Positions 17,011 through 23,936 are shown, numbered from the stretch's first letter. The stretch is 23,936 bases of DNA from Holophaga sp. (GCA_031292735.1 JARLGP010000277.1:1-23936); one strand, 5' to 3'. Notes: generated by a model not told the origin, from the letters alone. Made by a program: numbers and translations.

Positions 17011-17032
17011 CGGTCCCTTGAAAGAGGGACCG
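17011..17032 (+). promoter_or_regulatory. Perfect inverted repeat in the leader of the repeat lipoprotein
   Basis: CGGTCCCT and AGGGACCG form an 8-bp perfect stem around the 6-base loop TGAAAG. It is about 60 bp upstream of the lipoprotein ATG, downstream of a possible TTTAAT -10 box at 16979-16984. No T run follows, so it is not a standard terminator. It could stabilise the mRNA 5' end or be a dimeric protein-binding site. Confidence 0.4.
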
Positions 17033-17094
17033 CTCTTCCGCATGCCCCATAAACCAAATACGGTTGAAAAGCCGTCCCTAACGAAGGAGTTCGT

Positions 17095-19206
17095 ATGACG
17101 CCCAATCGAACCCGAGGGGTGCTGGTAACGCTGACTCTCCTGGCGGCCGCGCTGCCTCCCATGCTGATCGGCTGCAGCGGTTCGTCCTCAGCGCCCGCCA
17201 CGGCCAGCTACAACCCGGCCCCCGCGGTGGTCATCAGCGGCACCAGCAGCACGCCGGCCACCGGCCCGGTGACCCTGACCTTCACCTTCAGCGAAGCCAT
17301 GACGTCCTTCCCCGCCTCCGCCGTGACGGTGACCGGCGGCACGGCCGCCACCAGAACCACCGAGGTCAACGCGAACCAGTACACCCTGGTCGTGACCCCT
17401 CCCTCCACCGGCTCCGGCACCATGCGGATCAGCGTCGCCGCCGGCGCCTTCACCGATGCCGCGGGCGTGGCGAACACGGCCGCGGCGAGCGTCTCCCAGA
17501 CCTACAACACCACACCCTTGACCTACACCGTCCTGGACTTCAATTCCACCCTGCCCTCGGGCGAAGCCTACAACGAGAACGACTTCAACGGCGACACCAC
17601 GACCCTGGTGAGCACCGGCTATCCCACCACCGGCCTGCCCGCCGGCACCGGCCCCGTGGTGGCCCAGATCGTCACGCCCGCGGTGACCGGCGGCTCGGCC
17701 GTCTACAACGGCACCTACCTGGGCGTCGGCTACGAGAACTCGGTGGGCGCGCTGCCGTTCTTCGCTTCCACTTCGGCCACGACCCCGCAGGCCACCAAGA
17801 TGTCCGTGGTGCTCTACTCCCCCGTCGCGGGGGTGGACATCAAGCTGAAGATCGAGAACGCCTCCAATTCGGCCCAGTCGGTGGAGACCGACCAGACCGC
17901 GGCCCTGGGCTGGCAGACCCTGGTCTTCGACTTCGGACAGCCCGCGACGGGCACCGCGGCCCTCAACGCGGCCTACACCTACAACTCCGCGATCATCTTC
18001 CCGGATTTCGGGGCCACCACCGCCACCTCGGCGACCTACTACGTCGGGCCCATCACCTTCATCGGCGAATCGGCCGCGTCGGCGCCGCCGCTCTCCCAGC
18101 CGGGATCGGAAGCCTACACGATCCTCGACTTCAACGCCACCTTGCCCTCGGGCGAAGCCTACAACTACCTCGACTTCAATTATGACGTCACGACCCTGGT
18201 GAGCACCGGCTATCCCGCCACCGGCCTGCCCACCGGCACCGGCCCGGTGGTGGCCCAGATCGCCGCGCCTGCGGTGAGTGGCGGCTCGGCCGTCTACAAC
18301 GGCACCTACCTGGGCGTCGGCTACGAGAACTCGGTGGGCGCGCTGCCGTTCTTCGCTTCCACTTCGGCCACGACCCCGCAGGCCACCCAGGTCTCCATGG
18401 TGCTCTACGCTCCCGTGGCGGGGGTGGACATCAAGCTGAAGATCCAGAACGCCGACAATACGTCCCAGTCGGTGGAGACCGACCAGACCACGGCCCAGGG
18501 CTGGCAGACCCTCGTCTTCGACTTCGCAACGCCCGCCACCGGCACCGCGGCCCTCAACGCGGCCTACACCTACAACTCCCCGATCCTCTTCCCGAATTTC
18601 GGGGCGACCAGCGCTTCGGGCGAGACCTACTTCGTCGGCCCGCTCACCTTCATCGGCGCCTCCGCGCCCCTGTCGTCTCCGCTCGCCACCCCCGCCGCCG
18701 GCAACACCCCGACCGCCGGCGCCCCCGCGCCGACCTTGACCGCCGGCAGCTACATCATGCTCTGGAACAGCTCCAACACCTACTCCACCACCACGATCGG
18801 CAACTGGAATCCAAGCTGGGGCCAGAGCGGCGCCATCACCTCGTTCCCGGCCGGCTCGGCAACGTTCTGGCTCATGGACCTGATCAACTACCAGGGCATC
18901 GACATCTCCGGACCCAATGGGGACCCCACGGACGCGGCTCCCGCTCCCCTCTCCATCAACGGGAAGCTCCACCTGCACATCAGCTACTGGACTCCGGACG
19001 GCACCGCGTTCAGCTTCTACCCGGTCGACGCCACCAATACCCAGCAAAGCAGCGCGGTCTCCTACGGATCCCTCGTCCAGAACACCTGGACCGACCTGGA
19101 GCTCAACTGCAATCTCTCGGGGTTCGATCCGACCACCCTGCGCCAGCTCGTCTTCAGTACCACGGCGACTGAACACATCTACCTGGACAACATCTACTTC
19201 CACTAA
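17095..19206 (+). CDS. Surface lipoprotein with Ig-like domain and tandem carbohydrate-binding-like repeats (putative beta-glucan-binding protein)
   Basis: 703-residue non-catalytic lipoprotein. The leader ends in LIGC (lipidated C27). Residues ~43-135 are a bacterial Ig-like domain (TFTFSEAM, VTVTGGT, AAGAFTDAAGVANTA). Residues ~144-323 and ~341-520 are two copies of one beta-sandwich module (VLDFNSTLPSGEAYN; VDIKLKIENA; SVETDQT; LGWQTLVFDF; GTAALNAAYTYN), a pattern I associate with modules attached to bacterial laminarinases. A Pro/Ala/Thr linker leads to a third beta-rich domain, residues ~552-703, ending HIYLDNIYFH like the GH17 tail. No glycosidase motif is seen. The ribosome site AAGGAG (17084-17089) fixes the ATG. 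It is divergent from the regulator, sharing its candidate operator. A role in holding beta-glucan at the cell surface is inferred. Confidence 0.75.
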   Translation: MTPNRTRGVLVTLTLLAAALPPMLIGCSGSSSAPATASYNPAPAVVISGTSSTPATGPVTLTFTFSEAMTSFPASAVTVTGGTAATRTTEVNANQYTLVVTPPSTGSGTMRISVAAGAFTDAAGVANTAAASVSQTYNTTPLTYTVLDFNSTLPSGEAYNENDFNGDTTTLVSTGYPTTGLPAGTGPVVAQIVTPAVTGGSAVYNGTYLGVGYENSVGALPFFASTSATTPQATKMSVVLYSPVAGVDIKLKIENASNSAQSVETDQTAALGWQTLVFDFGQPATGTAALNAAYTYNSAIIFPDFGATTATSATYYVGPITFIGESAASAPPLSQPGSEAYTILDFNATLPSGEAYNYLDFNYDVTTLVSTGYPATGLPTGTGPVVAQIAAPAVSGGSAVYNGTYLGVGYENSVGALPFFASTSATTPQATQVSMVLYAPVAGVDIKLKIQNADNTSQSVETDQTTAQGWQTLVFDFATPATGTAALNAAYTYNSPILFPNFGATSASGETYFVGPLTFIGASAPLSSPLATPAAGNTPTAGAPAPTLTAGSYIMLWNSSNTYSTTTIGNWNPSWGQSGAITSFPAGSATFWLMDLINYQGIDISGPNGDPTDAAPAPLSINGKLHLHISYWTPDGTAFSFYPVDATNTQQSSAVSYGSLVQNTWTDLELNCNLSGFDPTTLRQLVFSTTATEHIYLDNIYFH
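17524..18655 (+). repeat. Two in-frame tandem repeats, 591-bp period, with a 108-bp perfectly identical block
   Basis: Copy 1 is about 17524-18064 and copy 2 about 18115-18655, aligned throughout with an offset of 591 bp (197 codons) and no visible insertion or deletion. Positions 17689-17796 and 18280-18387 are identical at every base, including synonymous sites, while flanking parts differ at scattered positions. This indicates a recent duplication or local gene conversion. Confidence 0.9.
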
Positions 19207-19214
19207 GGTTCCTG

Positions 19215-19251
19215 CCCTGCCCCGGTCCGCGCCGCGGACCCCGGGGCAGGG
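19215..19251 (+). terminator. Candidate stem-loop terminator after the repeat lipoprotein
   Basis: CCCTGCCCCGGTCCGC (19215-19230) pairs with 19234-19251 around the loop GCC, forming a very GC-rich stem with a 2-base bulge. It begins 9 bases after the lipoprotein stop and is followed only by a short T run (GGTTTG). It lies between two convergent genes and could act in both directions. Confidence 0.6.
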
Positions 19252-19314
19252 GGTTTGCATGGCGCCCGGCGCGGGGACACCCCGCCCCGGGCGCATCGCT
19301 TTGGGGTCGAGGAT

Positions 19315-20340
19315 CTAGATGGACCCCATGGTCTTGCCGGCGCAGCGCAGGTCCTGGCAGGCGCGGATCACCCGGTCGGCCATGCTCTGCTCGGCCTTCT
19401 TCATGTACGAGCGGGGGTCGTAGACCTTCTTGTTGCCCACTTCGCCGTCCACCTTCAGCACGCCGTCGTAGTTCTTGATGATGTGGTCGGCGATGGCCCG
19501 GGTGAAGGCGTACTGGGTGTCGGTATCGACGTTCATCTTGATCACGCCGTAGTCCAGGGTCTCGTGGATCTCCTGGAGGCTGGAGCCGGAACCGCCGTGG
19601 AACACCAGGTCCGCCGTCTCGCCGTGGCAGGCGGCCCGGATGGCGTCCTGGCCGGCCTTGAGGATCCCGGGCTTCAGCACCACGTTGCCGGGCTTGTAGA
19701 CGCCGTGGACGTTGCCGAAGGTGGCGGCCAGCAGGTAGCGGCCGATGGGGGCCAGGGCCTGGTGCACCGCCACCATGTCCTCCGGGGTGGTGTAGAGCTT
19801 CTCCTTGCCCAGGTGGGTGGTGTCGTGCCCGTCCTCTTCGCCGCCCACCACGCCGATTTCCACTTCCAGGATGATCTCGCTGGCGGCGCACCGCTTGAGC
19901 AGCTCCACGGAACGCTTGATGTTCTCCCCCAGGGGCAGCTCGGAGCCGTCGAACATATGCGCGGTGAACAGGTTGGGCAGGCCGGCCGCCCGCCGCCGCT
20001 CGGTTTCCGCGATGAGCGGAAGCACATAGCTTTCCAGCACCTTGGGCTGGCAGTGGTCGGTGTGCAGGGCCACGTTGATCTCGTAGTTGGCGGCCATCTG
20101 GTGCACGTAGTTGGCCAGGGCGATGCCGCCCTGGGCCATGCTCTTCACGCCCAGCCCGGACATGAATTCGGCCCCGCCGGTGGAAAGCTGGATGATGCCG
20201 TCCGCCTTGGCGGTCTTCAGGCCCAGCAGCACCGCGTTGGCGGTCTCGGTGGAGGTGACGTTGAAGGCGGGGTAGGCGTACTTCTCCTGTTTGGCCCGCT
20301 CCAGCATCTTGACGTATTGTTGGGCATTTACGACCGGCAT
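19315..20340 (-). CDS. fbaA: Class II fructose-bisphosphate aldolase (zinc-dependent)
   Basis: Cytoplasmic glycolytic enzyme that reversibly splits fructose 1,6-bisphosphate into dihydroxyacetone phosphate and glyceraldehyde 3-phosphate. The 341-residue product shows the class II metal and catalytic set: HTDH (catalytic D95, zinc ligand H96), EVEIGVVGGEEDG (residues 159-171), FGNVHG (H212), FHGGSGSS (H248) and NVDTDTQ (270-276). The length fits the IIA-type E. coli-like group. GAGAGGA lies upstream of the ATG at 20340. It is divergent from a class I aldolase gene with 183 bp between them, and convergent with the repeat lipoprotein. It would take carbon from glucan-derived glucose, but nothing shows co-regulation. 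Confidence 0.95.
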   Translation of the reverse strand: MPVVNAQQYVKMLERAKQEKYAYPAFNVTSTETANAVLLGLKTAKADGIIQLSTGGAEFMSGLGVKSMAQGGIALANYVHQMAANYEINVALHTDHCQPKVLESYVLPLIAETERRRAAGLPNLFTAHMFDGSELPLGENIKRSVELLKRCAASEIILEVEIGVVGGEEDGHDTTHLGKEKLYTTPEDMVAVHQALAPIGRYLLAATFGNVHGVYKPGNVVLKPGILKAGQDAIRAACHGETADLVFHGGSGSSLQEIHETLDYGVIKMNVDTDTQYAFTRAIADHIIKNYDGVLKVDGEVGNKKVYDPRSYMKKAEQSMADRVIRACQDLRCAGKTMGSI

Positions 20341-20523
20341 GGGGGTCCTCTCGAAGGGTTGCTGCTTTCAACCTAGCAACACCCGGCCAATCTTGCCAGA
20401 CCCGGTGAACCGGCCATGCCGGGTTGCCGGGGGAACCCAGCGGCCGCGCGGGGCTCCCTCATTCATGCCGGGAGCTTGCCCCCGGCGTTACCATGGGGTG
20501 AACAATTCCGGAGGGGGCAGGTC
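20341..20523. other. Divergent intergenic region between the two aldolase genes
   Basis: This 183-bp region must hold promoters for both fbaA (minus) and fbaB (plus). GTTGCT (20358-20363) and AGCAAC (20375-20380) form a small inverted repeat in the fbaA leader. No convincing -35/-10 pair was found for either gene. No copy of the GGTCTTTTTT operator core is present. Confidence 0.5.
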
Positions 20524-21444
20524 ATGAGCACCACACGGGTGAAGGAAATCCTTTCCTGGTACGGTTCGGACAACCCCGGGGTCAAGACCAACCTGGCGCG
20601 CCTGATGAACACCGGCGTGCTGGCGGGCACCGGCAAGCTGGTCATCCTCCCGGTGGACCAGGGCTTCGAGCACGGGCCCGCCCGCAGCTTCGCCCCCAAC
20701 GCCGCGGGCTACGACCCCCGCTACCACGTGCAACTGGCCATCGAGGCGGGCTGCAACGCCTACGCCGCGCCCCTGGGCTTCCTGGAGGCGGTGGCCGGCG
20801 ACTTCGCCGGGGACATTCCGTTGATCCTCAAGCTCAACAACAGCGACAGCCTCACCAAGGGGATGGAGCCCTGCTCGGCGGTGACCGGAGCGGTGGCCGA
20901 CGCCCTGCGCCTGGGCTGCGCCGCCATCGGCTACACCATCTATCCCGGCAGCGGCGCCCGCAACACCCAGTTCGAGGCCCTGCGCGCGCTGATCCTGGAA
21001 GCCAAGACGGCGGGCCTGCCCACGGTGGGGTGGGCCTACCCGCGCGGCGCCGGCCTCAGCAAGGACGGGGAGACCGCGCTGGACGTGGTGGCCTACGCCG
21101 CCCAGATCGCCGCCCAGCTGGGCGCCCACATCATCAAGGTGAAGCCGCCCAAGGACTTCCTGGAGCAGGCCGAGGCCAAGAAGGTCTACGAGAAGTACGC
21201 CATCCCCTCCGCCAGCCTCAAGGACCGCATCCAGCACGTGGTGCAGAGCGCCTTCAACGGCCGGCGGATCGTGATCTTCTCCGGCGGCGAGGCCAAGGGC
21301 ACCGAGGACCTGCTGAAGGAAGTGGCGGAGATCGCCGCCGGCGGCGCGTTCGGCAGCATCATGGGGCGCAATTCCTTCCAGCGGCCGAAGGATGAGGCGG
21401 TGAAGCTGCTGCGGACGGTCATGGGGATCTACGCGAAAGCCTAG
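20524..21444 (+). CDS. fbaB: Class I fructose-bisphosphate aldolase (DhnA/FbaB type)
   Basis: Metal-independent aldolase that works through a lysine Schiff base, the same reaction as the neighbouring class II enzyme but an unrelated mechanism. The 306-residue product has the archaeal-type/DhnA pattern: KLVILPVDQGFEHGP near residue 38, LKLNNSDS, YTIYPGS, GWAYPRG, HIIKVKPPK (the Schiff-base lysine should be K205 or K207) and IVIFSGGEAKG phosphate-binding strands. The ATG at 20524 has GGAGGGGG about 7 bases upstream and is preferred to an in-frame upstream extension from 20416. Its stop is one base from the end of the convergent SDR gene. Confidence 0.93.
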   Translation: MSTTRVKEILSWYGSDNPGVKTNLARLMNTGVLAGTGKLVILPVDQGFEHGPARSFAPNAAGYDPRYHVQLAIEAGCNAYAAPLGFLEAVAGDFAGDIPLILKLNNSDSLTKGMEPCSAVTGAVADALRLGCAAIGYTIYPGSGARNTQFEALRALILEAKTAGLPTVGWAYPRGAGLSKDGETALDVVAYAAQIAAQLGAHIIKVKPPKDFLEQAEAKKVYEKYAIPSASLKDRIQHVVQSAFNGRRIVIFSGGEAKGTEDLLKEVAEIAAGGAFGSIMGRNSFQRPKDEAVKLLRTVMGIYAKA

Positions 21445-21445
21445 C

Positions 21446-22186
21446 CTACATCGTCGCCCAGGCCCCGCCGTCGATGGGGATCACGGCCCCGGTGGTCCAG
21501 CGGCTTTCGTCCCCCAACAGATGGGCCACCAGGGCCGCGATCTCCTCTTCCCGGCCCAGCCGGCCCAGGGGATTGACCTGTTCCAGGGCGGCCAGGGCCG
21601 CGGCCGGGTCGGGGGCCTGGGCGAGCCGCTGGTCGACCATGGCGGTGCGCACCGGTCCGGGGGCGACGGCGTTGCAGCGGATGCCCCGAGGGGCCCACTC
21701 CAGGGCCAGCACCTGGGCCAGCATGTGCACGCCGGCCTTGGCCACGGAATAGGCGGCGGAATCGGGGATGGCCCGGATGCCGATGTTGGAGCCGGCCAGG
21801 ACCACGCTGGCCCCGTCCCGCAGGCGTGGGCCCAGGTGGTGGCACATGAGCCAGGGACCGCGCAGGTTGGCGGCGATCATGCGCTCGAAGGTGGCGGCCG
21901 GGCTCGCCTGCACGCTGCCGGTGAGCAGCTCTCCGGCGCACAGGAACATGCCGTCCAGCTCCGGGCAGTCCCGGGCGAAGGCGGCCACGGCGGCGTCGTC
22001 GCCGTGGTCCAGGGCCACGGCCCGGGCGGCGGGCAGGGTCTCCCGCAGGGGGGCCAGGTTGCGGCCGGCCAGCAGCAGGGTGGCGCCCAGGTCCTGGAAC
22101 CGGCGAGCCGAGGCCCGGCCGATGCCGGAACCGGCCCCGGTGACCAGGATGGTTTTCCCGGCCAGGAGGCTGGGAGCGGTTCTCAC
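21446..22186 (-). CDS. Short-chain dehydrogenase/reductase (SDR)
   Basis: NAD(P)-dependent classical SDR oxidoreductase, 246 residues, cytoplasmic; the substrate is unknown. The Rossmann motif TGAGSGIG is near residues 16-23, LCAGE replaces the usual NNAG at 82-86, and the catalytic set is N107, S133, Y146 and K150 (YSVAK). The C-terminal PGPVRTAM and IDGGAW blocks are typical. The GTG start at 22186 overlaps the DUF502 stop as GTGA; longer readings upstream run through the DUF502 gene in another frame and are rejected. Sequence resembles 3-ketoacyl-ACP reductase-type SDRs, but so do many SDRs. Last gene of the pgsA-DUF502-SDR set. Confidence 0.9.
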   Translation of the reverse strand: MRTAPSLLAGKTILVTGAGSGIGRASARRFQDLGATLLLAGRNLAPLRETLPAARAVALDHGDDAAVAAFARDCPELDGMFLCAGELLTGSVQASPAATFERMIAANLRGPWLMCHHLGPRLRDGASVVLAGSNIGIRAIPDSAAYSVAKAGVHMLAQVLALEWAPRGIRCNAVAPGPVRTAMVDQRLAQAPDPAAALAALEQVNPLGRLGREEEIAALVAHLLGDESRWTTGAVIPIDGGAWATM

Positions 22187-22860
22187 GGACGCTGCCCGTT
22201 CTTGCCGTAGGGCGCCACCACGCCGCCGGAGATGGCCCAGGTGAGCGCCTCTTCGGGGGTGACGTTCATGGGCCTGATCTTGGATTCGGCCAGCATAATC
22301 ACGTAGCCGGAGGTTGGGTTGGGCGAGGTGGGGATGTAGACGGCGGTGAGCGGTTCGGTCCCGGGCGGGGTGGCCCAGGAGCAGTTGCGGTGGGCCACGA
22401 AGCCCAGGGTGTAGGACCCCGGCTGCGGCCACTCCACCATCACCACGTCCTTGAAACTGCCGCCCTGGCCGCTCTGGATGGCGTTCATGAGCTGCTTGGT
22501 GGCGCCGTAGATCCCCTTCACCACAGGGATGTGCATCACCACCTCGTCCAGCCAGCTGCGCAGCTGGACCCCGACGAAGTTGCCCATGAGGGCGCCCACC
22601 AGGAACAGCAGCAGCAGGGTGGCCGCGCCGGAGGCCACCGCCAGCTGCCAGTAGGGCGGGGTCTGCATGCCCAGGCTCCTGGACAGCCAGCTGGTGGGCC
22701 CCTCGAAGATCCCCACCAGCGCGTCGAAGATGGCCTTCAGGATCCAGAAGGTCACCGCGGACGGAAGCAGGGTGAACAGGCCCGCCAGGAGGTACCTGCG
22801 AATCATGGACCCTTCGCGATCCGAAGGGGGCATCCCCGTACCGCTCGTTTCCTTTTTCAT
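22183..22860 (-). CDS. DUF502 family membrane protein
   Basis: Membrane protein of the uncharacterised DUF502 family, 225 residues. Two hydrophobic segments are seen (about residues 22-47 and 70-95), then a soluble part with the family's typical order: LRSWLDEVVMHIPVVKGIYGATKQLMNA, FKDVVMVEWPQPGSYTLGFV, and VYIPTSPNPTSGYVIML. No biochemical function is established for the family to my knowledge. The ATG at 22860 overlaps the pgsA stop as ATGA; an internal ATG at residue 19 (MIRRYLL) is a possible later start. The association with pgsA suggests an envelope role, which is inference. Confidence 0.88.
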   Translation of the reverse strand: MKKETSGTGMPPSDREGSMIRRYLLAGLFTLLPSAVTFWILKAIFDALVGIFEGPTSWLSRSLGMQTPPYWQLAVASGAATLLLLFLVGALMGNFVGVQLRSWLDEVVMHIPVVKGIYGATKQLMNAIQSGQGGSFKDVVMVEWPQPGSYTLGFVAHRNCSWATPPGTEPLTAVYIPTSPNPTSGYVIMLAESKIRPMNVTPEEALTWAISGGVVAPYGKNGQRP

Positions 22861-23516
22861 TGCTTGTCCCCGACCCGGTCTCCGGACCCGGTGAGCCGGC
22901 CCTTGGCCGTAAGGATGCTCGGGCCCAGTTGATGCCAGAATTTGCGGAAGTAGAGGCAGGCGCTCCAGATGGAGAGGATCATGGCCAGCCAGAGCAGGAG
23001 CATGCCCATGCCCCAGAAGAAGCTGAACGGCCTGGGCAGCCGGATGAAGAGGCGGAAGATGTCCAGGTGGGTCCACTCATACAGCCAGGCGTCCAGCTTG
23101 GGACCCAGGATGAGGCAGGAGATGGCGGCGATCTGGGCGCCCAGCTTCCATTTGCCCAGGCCCTCGGCGGCGATGGTGATGCCTTCCTCGCTGGCGATCC
23201 CGCGCAGTCCGGTGATGGCCATTTCCCGGCCGAGGATGATGAAGGTCATCCAGGCCGGCGCCAGGTCCAGCTCCACCAGGGAGATCAGCGCGCCCGAGAT
23301 CAGCAGCTTGTCGGCCAGCGGATCCAGCAGCTTGCCCAGGGTGGTCACCTGCTTCCAGCGCCGCGCCAGATAGCCGTCCAGCAGGTCGGTGAGGCTGGCC
23401 ACCCAGAACACCAGGACGCCGATGAGTTCATGATTCGTGACCCTGGTCAGGAGCACCACCACGAGGATGGGCACCATCAGGATTCGGGCAAAGCTCAAAT
23501 AGTTCGGAAGGTTCAT
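22857..23516 (-). CDS. pgsA: CDP-diacylglycerol--glycerol-3-phosphate 3-phosphatidyltransferase
   Basis: Integral inner-membrane enzyme making phosphatidylglycerol phosphate from CDP-diacylglycerol and glycerol 3-phosphate, the first committed step to phosphatidylglycerol and cardiolipin. The CDP-alcohol phosphotransferase motif is complete: D44, D47-G48, A51-R52, G61, D65, D69 (numbered from the ATG at 23516), with about five to six hydrophobic segments. The C-terminal tail (TAKGRLTGSGDRVGDKQ) is somewhat long, giving 219 residues. A TTG two codons upstream (23522) is an alternative start; neither has a strong ribosome site. First gene of a coupled set with DUF502 and SDR. Confidence 0.93.
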   Translation of the reverse strand: MNLPNYLSFARILMVPILVVVLLTRVTNHELIGVLVFWVASLTDLLDGYLARRWKQVTTLGKLLDPLADKLLISGALISLVELDLAPAWMTFIILGREMAITGLRGIASEEGITIAAEGLGKWKLGAQIAAISCLILGPKLDAWLYEWTHLDIFRLFIRLPRPFSFFWGMGMLLLWLAMILSIWSACLYFRKFWHQLGPSILTAKGRLTGSGDRVGDKQ

Positions 23517-23798
23517 TGGCAAACTTGTGCAAGGGGACCTTGGGGTCCGATGGTGATGCCTTCAGTCTAGCGGCTCCCAGGCCCAAGGCCGCGGTTAAAC
23601 AGGGGGAGGAACGGATTTTCAAGGCGGCGAGGAGACTAGACCCGGGTTCGGACGCCATGGTTTAGAGGCCGTTACAGAATAACCACGGCTCGATCTCGTC
23701 TTTCCGCCACGGCCCCCTTTTGATGCATCCGTCACAAGGGGTCCAAGGAACTCATGCCGGGGTCGTGCGGAACGGACAAGGCCATTCCTGCCCGGGGC
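23517..23798. other. Intergenic region upstream of pgsA
   Basis: About 280 bp without a gene that I can support. Short open readings here have no ribosome site or family pattern. It should hold the pgsA promoter and the end of the upstream transcript, but I see no convincing -35/-10 pair or stem-loop with a T run. Confidence 0.5.
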
Positions 23799-23936
23799 CT
23801 ACAGGATCGTGATCTCCCCCCGGCCCGCCAGGCGCTGCCATTGGGAGTCCTCCATGACCTCGAAGGCGGCCGGTTCCAGGGGGAACAGCTGGCTTTCCCG
23901 GGAGATCCGCACCGGGATGCCCCGGGCCTGGAGCAG
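23799..23936 (-). CDS. C-terminal end of an unidentified protein (runs off window)
   Basis: Open frame entering from the right edge and ending at a TAG at 23799-23801, giving 45 residues (LLQARGIPVRISRESQ..., ending GRGEITIL). The frame is open right to the edge and its composition is protein-like, with no rare-codon signs. I do not recognise the family. It is on the same strand as pgsA, about 280 bp upstream, so it is probably a separate unit. Confidence 0.55.
   Translation of the reverse strand: MLQARGIPVRISRESQLFPLEPAAFEVMEDSQWQRLAGRGEITIL

Noticed and set aside
20362..20395. Sigma-54-like promoter (TGGC...TTGCT) before fbaA
   Set aside because: Spacing between the GG and GC elements is one base short of the strict requirement, and no enhancer-binding gene is nearby.
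22187..22432. N-terminal extension of the SDR
   Set aside because: It lies inside the DUF502 gene in another frame; the GTG at 22186 overlaps the DUF502 stop and gives a normal SDR length.
23640..23760. Possible tRNA or small RNA upstream of pgsA
   Set aside because: No cloverleaf, no T-loop GTTCNANNC in the right context and no clear terminator were found.

Overview
This is a GC-rich (well above 60% by eye) bacterial chromosome window from a Gram-negative organism: it encodes an outer-membrane porin, several lipoproteins and CDP-alcohol phospholipid synthesis. The gene set would suit a soil or sediment bacterium that eats plant, algal or fungal beta-glucan. Acidobacteriota of the Holophaga/Geothrix type is my guess, but no marker here fixes the phylum.

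Layout. At the left edge, positions 1-3066 (minus strand) carry the 5' part of sbcC and a complete sbcD, a DNA end-processing nuclease pair. Positions 3126-12991 (minus strand) form a tightly packed six-gene operon. In transcription order it is: porin, GH17 lipoprotein, aldose-epimerase-like protein, GPH-type sugar:cation symporter, a 1147-residue GH94-clan phosphorylase resembling the beta-1,3-oligoglucan phosphorylase families GH149/GH161, and a GH16 laminarinase lipoprotein. Divergent from it is a GH81 endo-beta-1,3-glucanase (13251-15548, plus). Tail-to-tail with GH81 is a XylR-like regulator with a LacI-type sensor and an AraC-type DNA-binding domain (15672-16850, minus). Divergent from the regulator is a large non-catalytic lipoprotein with two near-identical carbohydrate-binding-like repeats (17095-19206, plus).

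How they work together. GH81, GH17 and GH16 would cut beta-1,3-glucan (laminarin, callose, curdlan or fungal wall glucan) outside the cytoplasm. The repeat lipoprotein may hold the polymer at the cell surface. Oligosaccharides would pass the porin and be imported by the symporter. The phosphorylase would release glucose 1-phosphate, and the epimerase would equilibrate anomers. No SusC/SusD pair and no beta-glucosidase is visible, so the locus looks like an energy-saving 'porin + symporter + phosphorylase' design. Two AT-rich intergenic regions (between porin and GH81, and between regulator and repeat lipoprotein) share a 15-of-20 matched element with the core ATGGTCTTTTTT. In both it is followed 20 bp later by a second, weaker copy. 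This is the spacing expected of an AraC/XylR-type operator, and it is the best evidence that the three transcription units are one regulon.

The right part (19315-23936) is housekeeping: divergent class II and class I fructose-bisphosphate aldolases, then a minus-strand set pgsA - DUF502 membrane protein - SDR oxidoreductase joined by 4-base stop/start overlaps, and the C-terminal end of an unidentified protein at the edge. I saw no tRNA, rRNA, CRISPR array, insertion sequence or phage gene.
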